Shown in pieces: positions 23,219 to 29,389 of a stretch of DNA of 33,275 nucleotides. Origin of the DNA: a virus; IMG/VR virus record IMGVR_UViG_3300009130_000087, positions 1-33,275 of that record; one strand, written 5' to 3'. Position numbers and translations under genes: made by a program. The notes under the pieces are model-generated. The model searched no databases and was not told where the DNA came from. It saw only the letters and a list, made by a program, of their open reading frames with translations. Position 1 is the stretch's first letter. Each line of letters starts with the position of its first letter.

Positions 23219-23635
23219 CTATTGCGATTGAGTGGCTGTGCAAACGTCTAGTAAAGTTTTAGTATCTACTAACTCTTGATTTAATCTAGAAATAGCTTCT
23301 TCACTATCTGCTACTTTGGCTTCTAGGTTTCCTCTTAAAGCATCAGAGTCATTCAATCTAGCATTAACCGCCGCTGAATCTGATTCCATTCCTGCTATTA
23401 CATTATTCAATCCTGCTATTGCATCATCTCGAACAGCAATTTCGCCTGACATGGCTTCTAATGTAGTTGCAGTTGCTGAATCTAGTGCATCATATTCTGC
23501 ACTAATACTATCAATTTCTGCTTGTAAGTTTTTCTTTTCAGTTGAGTTAGTTGATATAATAATCAACAAACAAAGCACAAGAAGAACATACATCCACGGT
23601 GCTGGCTTACTGATTATATCATTTATTATTTTCAT
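23219..23635 (-). CDS. Membrane-anchored coiled-coil protein
   Basis: A 138-residue protein with an N-terminal membrane segment (PWMYVLLVLCLLIIISTN at residues 13-30) and about 100 residues of Ala/Asp/Glu/Leu heptads predicted as a coiled coil, ending in a short Cys-containing tail. Probable topology is N-in with the coil in the periplasm, as in i-spanins that fuse the membranes at lysis; a spanin partner is not identified, so that remains a guess. ATG 23635 chosen over GTG 23653 because the hydrophobic helix then lies near the N-terminus. It sits between tRNA-Asp and tRNA-Ala. Confidence 0.7.
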   Translation of the reverse strand: MKIINDIISKPAPWMYVLLVLCLLIIISTNSTEKKNLQAEIDSISAEYDALDSATATTLEAMSGEIAVRDDAIAGLNNVIAGMESDSAAVNARLNDSDALRGNLEAKVADSEEAISRLNQELVDTKTLLDVCTATQSQ

Positions 23636-23676
23636 ATTAGTATTATAGTACACTACGAATAATATATTGTCAATTG

Positions 23677-23752
23677 TGGTGGACCGACGGGGGATCGAAC
23701 CCCGGACCTCCTGAATGCAAATCAGGCGCTCTCCCGGCTGAGCTATCGGCCC
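23677..23752 (-). tRNA. tRNA-Ala (TGC)
   Basis: Reads on the minus strand from 23752 to 23677 with encoded CCA. Acceptor GGGCCGA pairs with TCGGTCC (one G-U), D arm has AGCTCAGCCGGGAGAGC, anticodon stem CTGAT/ATCAG holds loop with TGC, and the T arm has GGGGTTCGATCCCC. Confidence 0.95.
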
Positions 23753-23823
23753 AAACTATGTATTACCAAAATCACCAAATACACCAAATATACCAAAAAA
23801 TTCACAACAGCGTTTGTTTGGCA

Positions 23824-23899
23824 TGGTGCCCGAAAAGAGACTCGAACTCCTAACCTACTGATTACAAATCAGTTGCTCTACCAATTGAGCTATTCGGGC
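23824..23899 (-). tRNA. tRNA-Thr (TGT)
   Basis: Reads on the minus strand from 23899 to 23824 with encoded CCA. Acceptor GCCCGAA pairs with TTCGGGC, the anticodon loop TTTGTAA gives TGT, and the T arm has GGAGTTCGAGTCTC. A 12-bp palindrome ATAGTATACTAT at 23908-23919, just upstream on the minus strand, may belong to the promoter of the tRNA genes. Confidence 0.95.
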
Positions 23900-23936
23900 C
23901 AACTATAATAGTATACTATAAACCCCTTAATTGTCT

Positions 23937-24078
23937 ACCGTTTAAACGTGCATAGAGCGGCGTACACGCATGGTAAAGGCAGGCCTGGAGTAACTATACA
24001 CCTACTAAAATTACCTTTGTTTTTTGTTATGTTCTAGACGCATATCTGAGTTGCAAAAAGGTAATAAGTACTCTTACC
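23937..24078. other. GC-rich non-coding patch with inverted repeats
   Basis: No gene is evident between tRNA-Thr and ATG 24079. Bases 23939-23992 are about 55% GC by hand count in a genome near one third GC, which suggests a structured RNA or a regulatory site. ATTACCTTT (24010-24018) can pair with AAAGGTAAT (24057-24065), and part of the second arm (GGTAA, 24060-24064) can instead pair with TTACC (24074-24078) directly before the ATG, so two folds exclude each other. Direction is unknown. No known RNA family recognised. Confidence 0.4.
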
Positions 24079-24264
24079 ATGAGAGATAAAAGACATTTAG
24101 TTAAACATTCAGAATCACTAGCTGAAAAGCGGTATGAATCTATGTTATTTAGATCTCAACGTCAGCCTGTAGAAGCTGGTGCTAATGGTACTCTTTCTTA
24201 CACAATCAAATCTGGCAAAAATAAAAATCGCATCGCTGACGCCAACATCATTAAAAGCAAATAA
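24079..24264 (+). CDS. Small basic hypothetical protein
   Basis: A 61-residue Lys/Arg/Ser-rich protein, mostly polar, with no motif recognised. The start follows the inverted-repeat region and has no well-placed Shine-Dalgarno (AAGG at 24058-24061 is 17 nt away), so expression may depend on that structure. Support is moderate because the ORF is short and isolated. Confidence 0.45.
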   Translation: MRDKRHLVKHSESLAEKRYESMLFRSQRQPVEAGANGTLSYTIKSGKNKNRIADANIIKSK

Positions 24265-24289
24265 AAGTACTACACCTATAGTTGTAAAT

Positions 24290-24460
24290 ATGAGTATGAA
24301 AAATATGTTAAAGAAATTTTGGAATTGGAAAATAAAAATAATCCGTGAATATCCGATTTGGTGTGCCTATGCGGCTTGGCTGGAAGGAATAATTATTGGC
24401 TTAATAATTTACCATTATTTCTTTATGGAAAAATTAAGTTGTTGTGGGGTGTATGGATAA
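24290..24460 (+). CDS. Small membrane protein
   Basis: A 56-residue protein with a basic N-terminus (MKNMLKKFWNWKIKIIREYP) and one hydrophobic segment (WLEGIIIGLIIYHYFF), then LSCCGVYG. ATG 24290 is chosen; ATG 24296 is equally possible. The 3' end overlaps the lipoprotein gene by 8 nt. The longer frame back to 24179 overlaps the previous gene and has an atypical composition, so I do not use it. Confidence 0.6.
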   Translation: MSMKNMLKKFWNWKIKIIREYPIWCAYAAWLEGIIIGLIIYHYFFMEKLSCCGVYG

Positions 24461-24701
24461 AAAATTAGAACGAAATATAATATGGACTCTCGCCATAATA
24501 TTAATTTTAGTTGGCTTAATTGGTTGTGCTAAACCTAAAGTTAACGGTGACTATGCTCCAAAAGAAAAAGTTACAATAACTGATTCAATTGGCAATATGG
24601 GTGCAATCGGAAAAGCACTTGGTTGTATGTTTGGTTCTAGTGATCCTATTTGTGATAAAAAATCTAAAGACCTTGACGAAGACTGGAACGAACAAGAATA
24701 A
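24453..24701 (+). CDS. Small lipoprotein
   Basis: An 82-residue protein with a basic N-terminus, hydrophobic stretch and lipobox LIGC (cleavage before Cys near residue 24), followed by an acidic mature part containing KVNGDYAPKEKVTITDSIGN and two further Cys. It should be lipid-anchored in the envelope after signal peptidase II. ATG 24453 is preferred over GTG 24444. I recall related lipoproteins in marine T4-like phages, not searched. It ends immediately before the stop of the convergent gene. Confidence 0.7.
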   Translation: MDKKLERNIIWTLAIILILVGLIGCAKPKVNGDYAPKEKVTITDSIGNMGAIGKALGCMFGSSDPICDKKSKDLDEDWNEQE

Positions 24702-25016
24702 CTAAACTTCTAATCTTTGATCAGTAAAATCAATCCCTATTAATTCTTTTGGTTTGCCTTTTGGGTATGTAGGTTCTATTGTAAACTCTTCGCCAGTTTT
24801 ATCGTTTTTGCAACCTGCTAACAACCAATCCCATTTAAAGTTTCCGTCATTAACAAATTCCCAAAGCACATCATACGTTCCTCTGTCTGGATCCATAAGA
24901 AGAAGTTCTTTTTTACACTCTTCCATTGTATCAAATGTTTTTTGCATTTGAAACGTTTGCTGTGTATCAATTGGACTTTGTCCTATCATGTAGGCTAGAA
25001 TTAAAATTTTATACAT
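24702..25016 (-). CDS. Hypothetical protein with N-terminal hydrophobic segment
   Basis: A 104-residue protein. The first 13 residues (MYKILILAYMIGQ) are hydrophobic, perhaps a short signal, and the rest holds TFDTMEECKKELLLMD and a Trp-rich WEFVNDGNFKWDWLLAGC, with two Cys that could form a disulfide. It is the last gene of a minus-strand chain of TAATG-coupled small envelope genes. Function unknown. Confidence 0.65.
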   Translation of the reverse strand: MYKILILAYMIGQSPIDTQQTFQMQKTFDTMEECKKELLLMDPDRGTYDVLWEFVNDGNFKWDWLLAGCKNDKTGEEFTIEPTYPKGKPKELIGIDFTDQRLEV

Positions 25017-25111
25017 TACAATAAAAACAATCTAATTAAAAGAAATGTTCCTCCACCAACAATAACTGACACCGCCACAATACCTGCAACAGTGTATATC
25101 TTGTTCATCAT
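25016..25111 (-). CDS. Tiny 31-residue membrane peptide
   Basis: The minus strand holds a 31-codon frame from 25111 to the stop at 25016-25018, encoding MMNKIYTVAGIVAVSVIVGG followed by a second hydrophobic run ending IRLFLL. Both ends overlap neighbours as TAATG, and it exactly fills the gap between them, which strongly supports reality. A single-pass membrane micropeptide; possible holin- or inhibitor-like role is speculative. Confidence 0.65.
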   Translation of the reverse strand: MMNKIYTVAGIVAVSVIVGGGTFLLIRLFLL

Positions 25112-25503
25112 TAATTATAATTGTAAAATAAAAATTGTTGAGATCTTTTAGATAGATAAGGCCATTTCTTCAATGACGCCATCGTAGGTGCTATTATTTC
25201 TTGGTTTGGAAACTCGTAAGCTATGGCCATTTTGAAATCTTTCATTTTCAAATCTTCATTTGGAAAGTGTTTTTTAAGTTTCTTTTCTGTCCATTTGTTT
25301 TCTACAGCGGCGTACAAATGTTGACTTGGTGTTTTGCCTGTTGATTTGTGTACTGCTAAATCAATTCCGCCACTTACTAAACTTCTTTGATAGTTTCCTG
25401 TTGCCACACCTGTAACTGTGCTTGATGTAAGACTGCCTACTAACGGAAGTGAGCAACCATTTAAAAACGTAACTAATAAGACTGCACTAATAAAACGTTT
25501 CAT
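25111..25503 (-). CDS. Lipoprotein of unknown function
   Basis: A 130-residue lipoprotein: basic N-terminus, hydrophobic stretch and lipobox LNGC near residue 17. The mature part has a Gly/Ser/Thr-rich region (VGSLTSSTVTGVATG) typical of amphipathic glycine-zipper segments, then a Lys-rich C-terminal domain. ATG 25503 is chosen over TTG 25509 because a CCTAAATA box ends 7 nt before it. First of three coupled genes. Confidence 0.7.
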   Translation of the reverse strand: MKRFISAVLLVTFLNGCSLPLVGSLTSSTVTGVATGNYQRSLVSGGIDLAVHKSTGKTPSQHLYAAVENKWTEKKLKKHFPNEDLKMKDFKMAIAYEFPNQEIIAPTMASLKKWPYLSKRSQQFLFYNYN

Positions 25504-25510
25504 AGTCAAT

Positions 25511-25518
25511 TATTTAGG
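25511..25518 (-). promoter_or_regulatory. Late-promoter-like box before the lipoprotein
   Basis: CCTAAATA on the minus strand ends 7 nt before ATG 25503, with no Shine-Dalgarno between. Confidence 0.4.
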
Positions 25519-25523
25519 CTTAA

Positions 25524-25712
25524 CTAGTCTGCAATAAGTGTGCAGTTATCTACGTTGGCCTGTAATCCTTCGTTTTTATTATATATCCAAACGTACGAAT
25601 ACACTACTTCACCGCCAGTTACTGTACATTTTTTGCCTAAAGATATCTTAGGACTCTTGACTGAACAAGCTGTCAGCAATAATGCGGTTAAAATTATTCC
25701 AATATATTTCAT
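25524..25712 (-). CDS. Small lipoprotein
   Basis: A 62-residue lipoprotein with lipobox LTAC near residue 16 and a mature part of about 46 residues containing two further Cys (KKCTVTG, DNCTLIA) that may form a disulfide. A GGTAAATA box ends 6 nt before its ATG with no Shine-Dalgarno. Separate from the following three-gene chain, which has its own box. Confidence 0.7.
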   Translation of the reverse strand: MKYIGIILTALLLTACSVKSPKISLGKKCTVTGGEVVYSYVWIYNKNEGLQANVDNCTLIAD

Positions 25713-25718
25713 TTTTGT

Positions 25719-25726
25719 TATTTACC
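25719..25726 (-). promoter_or_regulatory. Late-promoter-like box before the small lipoprotein
   Basis: GGTAAATA on the minus strand ends 6 nt before ATG 25712; no Shine-Dalgarno is visible in the interval. Confidence 0.4.
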
Positions 25727-25796
25727 TTTATATGCTACTATAATAACATATATCACATTATAGTCAACCTTTTTACCACTATCTTAAGTAATACTA

Positions 25797-26849
25797 ATGT
25801 TGCAAAATACACCTTATTGGCGAACTTTACAACCTGTTATAGAGAGTGGCGCTATGCAAAGTGCTATTAATGGGGAGTATCGTTATCCTTATAGAATTAA
25901 TTTATACCCTGGTACTAGTTGTATGTTCTCTTGTTTATTCTGTGGCCGAAATTATGATGCTGTTGTAAAAAATAGTAAGAACATATTCAGTCAAGTAATA
26001 AAACAAGATGATGGTAAAGATCCAGATAGAATACATATTAGTGGTGGGTTGGAACCTTTAACTAGTCCTTATATTAATCAAATTACTAAAGATTTATTTG
26101 ATGGTGGTTACCAAGCAAGAATGATTACCAACGGTTTTCTATTAAACGAGAAAGTGTTGGGAAAGAATCCATACATAAACTCTTTAGATCATATAAGAGT
26201 ATCATTATATGGATTAGATGAAAGTGAATATCTTGCTACTACTAAACACAAAAAAGGTTGGTCTGTAGTCAAAGATAACCTGACCAAATACACCAAACGT
26301 AGTGAAAGGACCAAGTTGTATTTGAACTATGTACTATTACCAGAGAACTTTGTCAAGCTAGATCGTATTCTAAATTACATAGAAGATATTGGGGGTATTG
26401 ATAATCTTTCTTTACGAGAAGACTTTACTTTTCAATACGAAATAGATACTAGAAACAAAGTTAGAGATGCACTACTATTGTTTGATGAGAAAGTAAAGAA
26501 AATGAATACTACTGTTGATTATGGATATGCATTACAAGATGCCATGGCTGGACGTGATTCACATCTATTAAAAGTGAGATGGAAAGAAATTTTACCAAAA
26601 CAATCACCACAAATAAAAATTTGTATTGATCCTAACGGTAACATTTATTCACACATGGAGGCTGGGTTTGTTGATCGACCAGGAGCATTAAGACACTGTC
26701 TTGGAAACGTTTCTGGAAGTTCTGTAGAGCAAGAACTTAAAAAACAAATCAAAGTAACTCCACAACCGGGCGATACGCAGTATATGGACGCATACAACCA
26801 CCTAATGTCGTGGTGGATCAATAAAAATACCCCGCCTGAAAAACGATAA
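25797..26849 (+). CDS. Radical SAM enzyme, possibly DesII/ammonia-lyase-like
   Basis: A 350-residue radical SAM protein with CMFSCLFC (Cys42, 46, 49) followed by GRN, and ISGGLEPLTS near residue 83 in place of GGEP. MITNGFLLNEKVLG, VSLYGLDESEYLATT and LNYVLLPENF resemble dTDP-4-amino-4,6-dideoxyglucose ammonia-lyase (DesII), which cleaves an amino sugar by radical chemistry; the call is from pattern memory. A C-terminal CIDPNGNIYSH and HCLGNVSGSSVEQE resemble a partial SPASM region. It is alone, flanked by small envelope genes, without sugar nucleotidyl transferase or aminotransferase in this window. Confidence 0.65.
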   Translation: MLQNTPYWRTLQPVIESGAMQSAINGEYRYPYRINLYPGTSCMFSCLFCGRNYDAVVKNSKNIFSQVIKQDDGKDPDRIHISGGLEPLTSPYINQITKDLFDGGYQARMITNGFLLNEKVLGKNPYINSLDHIRVSLYGLDESEYLATTKHKKGWSVVKDNLTKYTKRSERTKLYLNYVLLPENFVKLDRILNYIEDIGGIDNLSLREDFTFQYEIDTRNKVRDALLLFDEKVKKMNTTVDYGYALQDAMAGRDSHLLKVRWKEILPKQSPQIKICIDPNGNIYSHMEAGFVDRPGALRHCLGNVSGSSVEQELKKQIKVTPQPGDTQYMDAYNHLMSWWINKNTPPEKR

Positions 26850-26874
26850 ATATAAGCTGTTATAATTAAGGAGG
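26845..26874 (+). promoter_or_regulatory. Late-promoter-like box and strong Shine-Dalgarno
   Basis: GATAAATA at 26845-26852 is followed by AAGGAGG at 26868-26874, 6 nt before ATG 26881. Predicted transcription start near 26858 leaves a leader that contains the Shine-Dalgarno. This probably drives the chain of small genes from 26881. Confidence 0.5.
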
Positions 26875-26880
26875 ATTATT

Positions 26881-27051
26881 ATGAATCCAATTAACTTTGT
26901 AAAAGAAAGACTAGACGAAAGAACATCATGGGATGGCGCAATTCTAATTGCAGTTGGCGTTATCATATTGATTGCAGGACCATTAGCCAAATTAGCGGCG
27001 TGGGGAGCAATTGGTTATGGTGCCTGGACTCTATACAAAAGAGAGAAATAA
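26881..27051 (+). CDS. Small membrane protein
   Basis: A 56-residue protein (MNPINFVKERLDERTSWDGA start) with one long hydrophobic segment (ILIAVGVIILIAGPLAKLAA) and a WTLYKREK tail. Supported by AAGGAGG 6 nt before the ATG and by exact abutment to the next gene. From memory, marine T4-like phages carry similar proteins. Function unknown. Confidence 0.75.
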   Translation: MNPINFVKERLDERTSWDGAILIAVGVIILIAGPLAKLAAWGAIGYGAWTLYKREK

Positions 27052-27198
27052 ATGATAGAACAACTTAAAAGATGGCTCATAGAAGTATCTAATGAATTGT
27101 GTGGCGAAACAGTTAAGACCGCAGGAACAATTTGCGACGAGACTCGTAAAGGAAATGCACAATTTGTTAAAGAATTTATGGACATCTTCAGGAAATAA
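27052..27198 (+). CDS. Small hypothetical protein
   Basis: A 48-residue amphipathic helical protein with two Cys (ELCGETV, TICDET), starting directly after the preceding stop and ending 3 nt before the next ATG. No signal peptide or known motif. Reality rests on the perfect tiling of the operon. Confidence 0.6.
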   Translation: MIEQLKRWLIEVSNELCGETVKTAGTICDETRKGNAQFVKEFMDIFRK

Positions 27199-27201
27199 TT
27201 A

Positions 27202-27357
27202 ATGTTTAAGTTACCAAAAATTAAAATGCCAAAAGTCAAAATGCCTAACGTTATGGGTAAAGCTAAAGACTTTACAAAAAAAGTAACGTCTGAGGTTAGC
27301 TCAAAAACTAAAGCGGCTGGACAAGGTATTAAAAACTTAAATCCGTTTAAAAAATAA
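27202..27357 (+). CDS. Small basic protein with KxPK repeats
   Basis: A 51-residue, strongly basic protein with a near-repeat at the N-terminus (LPKIKMPKVKMPNV) and NLNPFKK at the end. It probably binds nucleic acid or membranes electrostatically. It tiles between neighbours in a chain of small co-directional genes. Confidence 0.6.
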   Translation: MFKLPKIKMPKVKMPNVMGKAKDFTKKVTSEVSSKTKAAGQGIKNLNPFKK

Positions 27358-27369
27358 AGGAGTAATTTT

Positions 27370-27600
27370 ATGTGGAGATGGCTTGAAAAGGTGATTGGCA
27401 CATACGAGAAACCGTTAATACTGACGAACGAGGTAAAACCTAAACGTGCTAGAACAAGTCGTGGCAGATACAGAGGAGACGATAAGTCTACTGCTGATGT
27501 TAACGAAGCATGGGTAGGTGGTAAAGCACCTAGAAAGAAAAAAGTATATAAAATAAAAGGAAAAAAATATATACTAAAAAAAAGAATTAGAACACAATAA
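27370..27600 (+). CDS. Small basic protein
   Basis: A 76-residue Lys/Arg-rich protein with KPKRARTSRGRYRGDDK in the middle and a KKKVYKIKGKKYILKKR tail; a DNA- or RNA-binding role is likely from charge. AAAGGAG at 27356-27362 precedes the ATG by 7 nt. The stop and the next ATG share a base. Confidence 0.7.
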   Translation: MWRWLEKVIGTYEKPLILTNEVKPKRARTSRGRYRGDDKSTADVNEAWVGGKAPRKKKVYKIKGKKYILKKRIRTQ

Positions 27601-28034
27601 TGAAAATAAGTGACCAAACATCAATATCAATGCCAATGAGAAATTTGCTGTCTATAGTAGCGGCAGTGGCAGTTGGTGTTTGGGCTTACTTCGGTGTTAT
27701 TGAAAGATTAAACAATTTAGAAACTAAAGCACAATTATCAGAAAAAGATTTAACCCAAACAGAAGAAAGACTTTGGGGTGACGTAGAAAAGAACAACGAA
27801 TTTCGTATTAAATGGCCACGTGGTGAATTAGGTTCTCCACCAGCAGACTCAGAACAATTCATGCTTATTGAACACATAGCAGGACAAATTGAAAAAATTA
27901 GTGAACGTATGGAAGACATGATGAACAACGGTGTTAACATTAAACGTTTACAAGAAGATGTAAAAACGTTAAGAGCAGACGTTGAAAAACTAAAAGATTC
28001 ACAAAGAGAAATGAAACATACAAATGGTCAGTAG
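27600..28034 (+). CDS. Membrane protein with periplasmic coiled coil
   Basis: A 144-residue protein with an N-terminal membrane segment (LLSIVAAVAVGVWAYFGVI at about 16-34), then a coiled coil, a Pro-rich linker (WPRGELGSPPADSEQ) and a second coiled coil (KRLQEDVKTLRADVEKLKDS). The DQTSISMPMRNLL start and MLIEHIAGQIEKI block are, from memory, shared by an unannotated protein of marine T4-like phages. Topology N-in, C-out suggests an envelope or lysis role such as an inner-membrane spanin-like scaffold. Overlaps both neighbours. Confidence 0.75.
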   Translation: MKISDQTSISMPMRNLLSIVAAVAVGVWAYFGVIERLNNLETKAQLSEKDLTQTEERLWGDVEKNNEFRIKWPRGELGSPPADSEQFMLIEHIAGQIEKISERMEDMMNNGVNIKRLQEDVKTLRADVEKLKDSQREMKHTNGQ

Positions 28035-28359
28035 ATTTTTATTAACTATATTAATTTCATTTGTATTAATTACAAGTTCATTCGCACTAGAATATAAACC
28101 AGGCAAAAAACATTTAAACAAAGAAGGTGTTGTTGGATTACTATTATATTTAAATGGTAAAATGATTGAACACGTTTTTAAACCAAACTTATCTGCTTGT
28201 ATGAAATCTAAAAGAATAGCACAAAGAGAAATGGATTCAACAAATTCAGCCAAAGGAGCAAGAGTTATATTTGCTTGTAAAATACTTGTAGCAGATTTAG
28301 AAGAGGACTCTCAAACTAAATATGGTATGAGAATTATAAAAGTACACTCAGGAGCGTAA
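28024..28359 (+). CDS. Secreted protein, paralogue of the gene at 28633
   Basis: A 111-residue protein with a signal peptide (LLTILISFVLITSSFA, cleavage before LEY). The mature part has VVGLLLYLNGKMIEHVFKPN, CMKSKRIAQREM and later FACKILVADL. The same pattern, a beta hairpin, Cys, KRIAxR helix, then Cys and an acidic strand, occurs in the gene at 28633, so they look like diverged duplicates. The two Cys could form a disulfide in the periplasm. Function unknown. Overlaps the coiled-coil gene by 11 nt. Confidence 0.7.
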   Translation: MVSRFLLTILISFVLITSSFALEYKPGKKHLNKEGVVGLLLYLNGKMIEHVFKPNLSACMKSKRIAQREMDSTNSAKGARVIFACKILVADLEEDSQTKYGMRIIKVHSGA

Positions 28360-28360
28360 T

Positions 28361-28579
28361 ATGAAAAATAAAAAAATGTGGATAGCCATAGCAATAGCAT
28401 TAGGAGTAGTATTGCTAATTTGGACACAAATACCTAAGCCAGCCGAGGCGGCCTGTACAGGTTGTGGAGAAGGTGGACATGGTGCTTGTATTGAAGTTCC
28501 AGGACATACACACGACGATGAACAAGATCACGCACACGAAGACGGCAAGTGGTTAGATCATAAACACGAAAAAAAGTAG
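28361..28579 (+). CDS. Membrane-anchored histidine-rich protein
   Basis: A 72-residue protein with one N-terminal hydrophobic segment (IAIAIALGVVLLIW), then Cys and Gly (CTGCGEGGHGAC) and a His/Asp-rich tail (HTHDDEQDHAHEDG, DHKHEKK) with seven or more His. Such tails bind Zn, Ni, Co or Cu. PAEAA near residue 30 could be a signal cleavage site, so it may be anchored or released in the periplasm. GGAG at 28351-28354 lies 6 nt before the ATG. A metal-storage or scavenging role is inferred. Confidence 0.7.
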   Translation: MKNKKMWIAIAIALGVVLLIWTQIPKPAEAACTGCGEGGHGACIEVPGHTHDDEQDHAHEDGKWLDHKHEKK

Positions 28580-28632
28580 AAAAGATTCTAATTGAAGAAC
28601 ACGCACAATCAGAGTCTACACCGGAAGAGGGC

Positions 28633-28926
28633 GTGGTGTTTGCAGTATGCATATTCTTAATAGCTGAGGATGGACAAAAAATATTAGTCGATCACAGAGC
28701 TTCAGACAATCTTGTAGATTGTTTAAAGAAAAAAAGAATTGCTGAAAGAGACTTTAGAGATCCTAAAACACGTAAAAAGTTTACATTCAGTACTCAAACA
28801 GTATTCACAATGCAGTGTGACAAAGTAGATGCTCAAATTAGAATCAAAGAAGACGGCTCTTGGGAAATACTTGACATACTAGGTCGACACGAAGAAGCAT
28901 ACAGAGAAAAGAAATCTTGGGAATAA
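28633..28926 (+). CDS. Small protein, paralogue of the gene at 28024
   Basis: A 97-residue protein with FLIAEDGQKILVDHRA, CLKKKRIAERDF and TMQCDKVDAQIRI, closely parallel to the secreted protein at 28024, but without a signal peptide. The start is uncertain: no ATG exists in the frame, GTG 28633 or 28636 follow a purine-rich GGAAGAGGG, and the frame is open back to 28564. It may be cytoplasmic, or its signal may be lost. The gap to the His-rich gene is 53 nt. Confidence 0.6.
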   Translation: MVFAVCIFLIAEDGQKILVDHRASDNLVDCLKKKRIAERDFRDPKTRKKFTFSTQTVFTMQCDKVDAQIRIKEDGSWEILDILGRHEEAYREKKSWE

Positions 28927-28945
28927 TAACGCCTTAAGTAGTTAC

Positions 28946-29131
28946 ATGAAGGAAGAGAATAAAGTACCTTTGTTGGCAATAGCTATATTGGTAATATTTT
29001 TATTACTATGTGTTGCTTGTACAAAAACAAATAAAACTTTTATATTAGATCCATCAATTACGTATCCTGAAGAACGTAATGTATTAGTTGCGGTACCAGT
29101 AATTCCTGTTGAGATCGATACTATCGAATAG
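28946..29131 (+). CDS. Small lipoprotein
   Basis: A 61-residue protein with a charged start, hydrophobic segment (LLAIAILVIFLLLC) and lipobox CVAC near residue 25. The short mature tail (TKTNKTFILDPSITYPEERN) is unlike that of the other lipoproteins here. It overlaps the convergent gene by 48 nt. No clear Shine-Dalgarno. Confidence 0.6.
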   Translation: MKEENKVPLLAIAILVIFLLLCVACTKTNKTFILDPSITYPEERNVLVAVPVIPVEIDTIE

Positions 29132-29335
29132 TTTACGTTGAGATGTATTATAAGAACAATTATTAAACCAGTCTTGTCCTTCAATATCCATTTTACATAA
29201 TTCACATTTACCAATAACCCAAGTAGGATCAAACCATAGTGGTGTTCCGGGACCAGGTGTTAAACATTTTGTATGGTACCACACCGGTTTACGAGTCATG
29301 ATATAAATTAATTTTCTCTTTTCGATTGTATACAC
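29084..29335 (-). CDS. Small zinc-ribbon-like protein, GTG start
   Basis: An 83-residue protein with YHTKCLTPGPGT, then GKCELCKMDIEG and a later FNNC, four Cys in a Cys-x20-Cys-x2-Cys-x12-Cys pattern that could bind zinc. Start is GTG at 29335, supported by AAGGAG at 29341-29346 with a 5-nt spacer. ATG further in would lose part of the N-terminus. Its ribosome binding site lies in a hairpin that also contains a late-promoter-like box. Function unknown. Confidence 0.65.
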   Translation of the reverse strand: MYTIEKRKLIYIMTRKPVWYHTKCLTPGPGTPLWFDPTWVIGKCELCKMDIEGQDWFNNCSYNTSQRKLFDSIDLNRNYWYRN

Positions 29336-29367
29336 ACCGACTCCTTTAAAATATTTAAAGGGGGAGT
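29336..29367 (-). promoter_or_regulatory. Hairpin hiding a Shine-Dalgarno, with late promoter inside
   Basis: On the minus strand CCTTTAAA (29361-29354) pairs with TTTAAAGG (29350-29343) across a 3-nt loop; a further ACT/AGT pairing beyond a 3-C bulge encloses AAGGAG. TTTAAATA (29359-29352) overlaps the 5' arm. With T4 late geometry the transcript starts at 29346, the first A of AAGGAG, so late RNA lacks the 5' arm and has a free site, whereas read-through RNA has it paired. Confidence 0.55.
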
Positions 29368-29389
29368 GTTATAAAATTATATACGCCTA

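Noticed and set aside
23135-23899. tRNA genes as a prophage attachment site
   Set aside because: No integrase is visible and the tRNAs are complete with CCA; no direct repeat of a tRNA 3' end was seen.
27015-27617. Minus-strand frame of 200 codons across several small plus-strand genes
   Set aside because: It is antisense to a perfectly tiled row of plus-strand genes with Shine-Dalgarno sequences and encodes a low-complexity Phe/Leu/Ser product.
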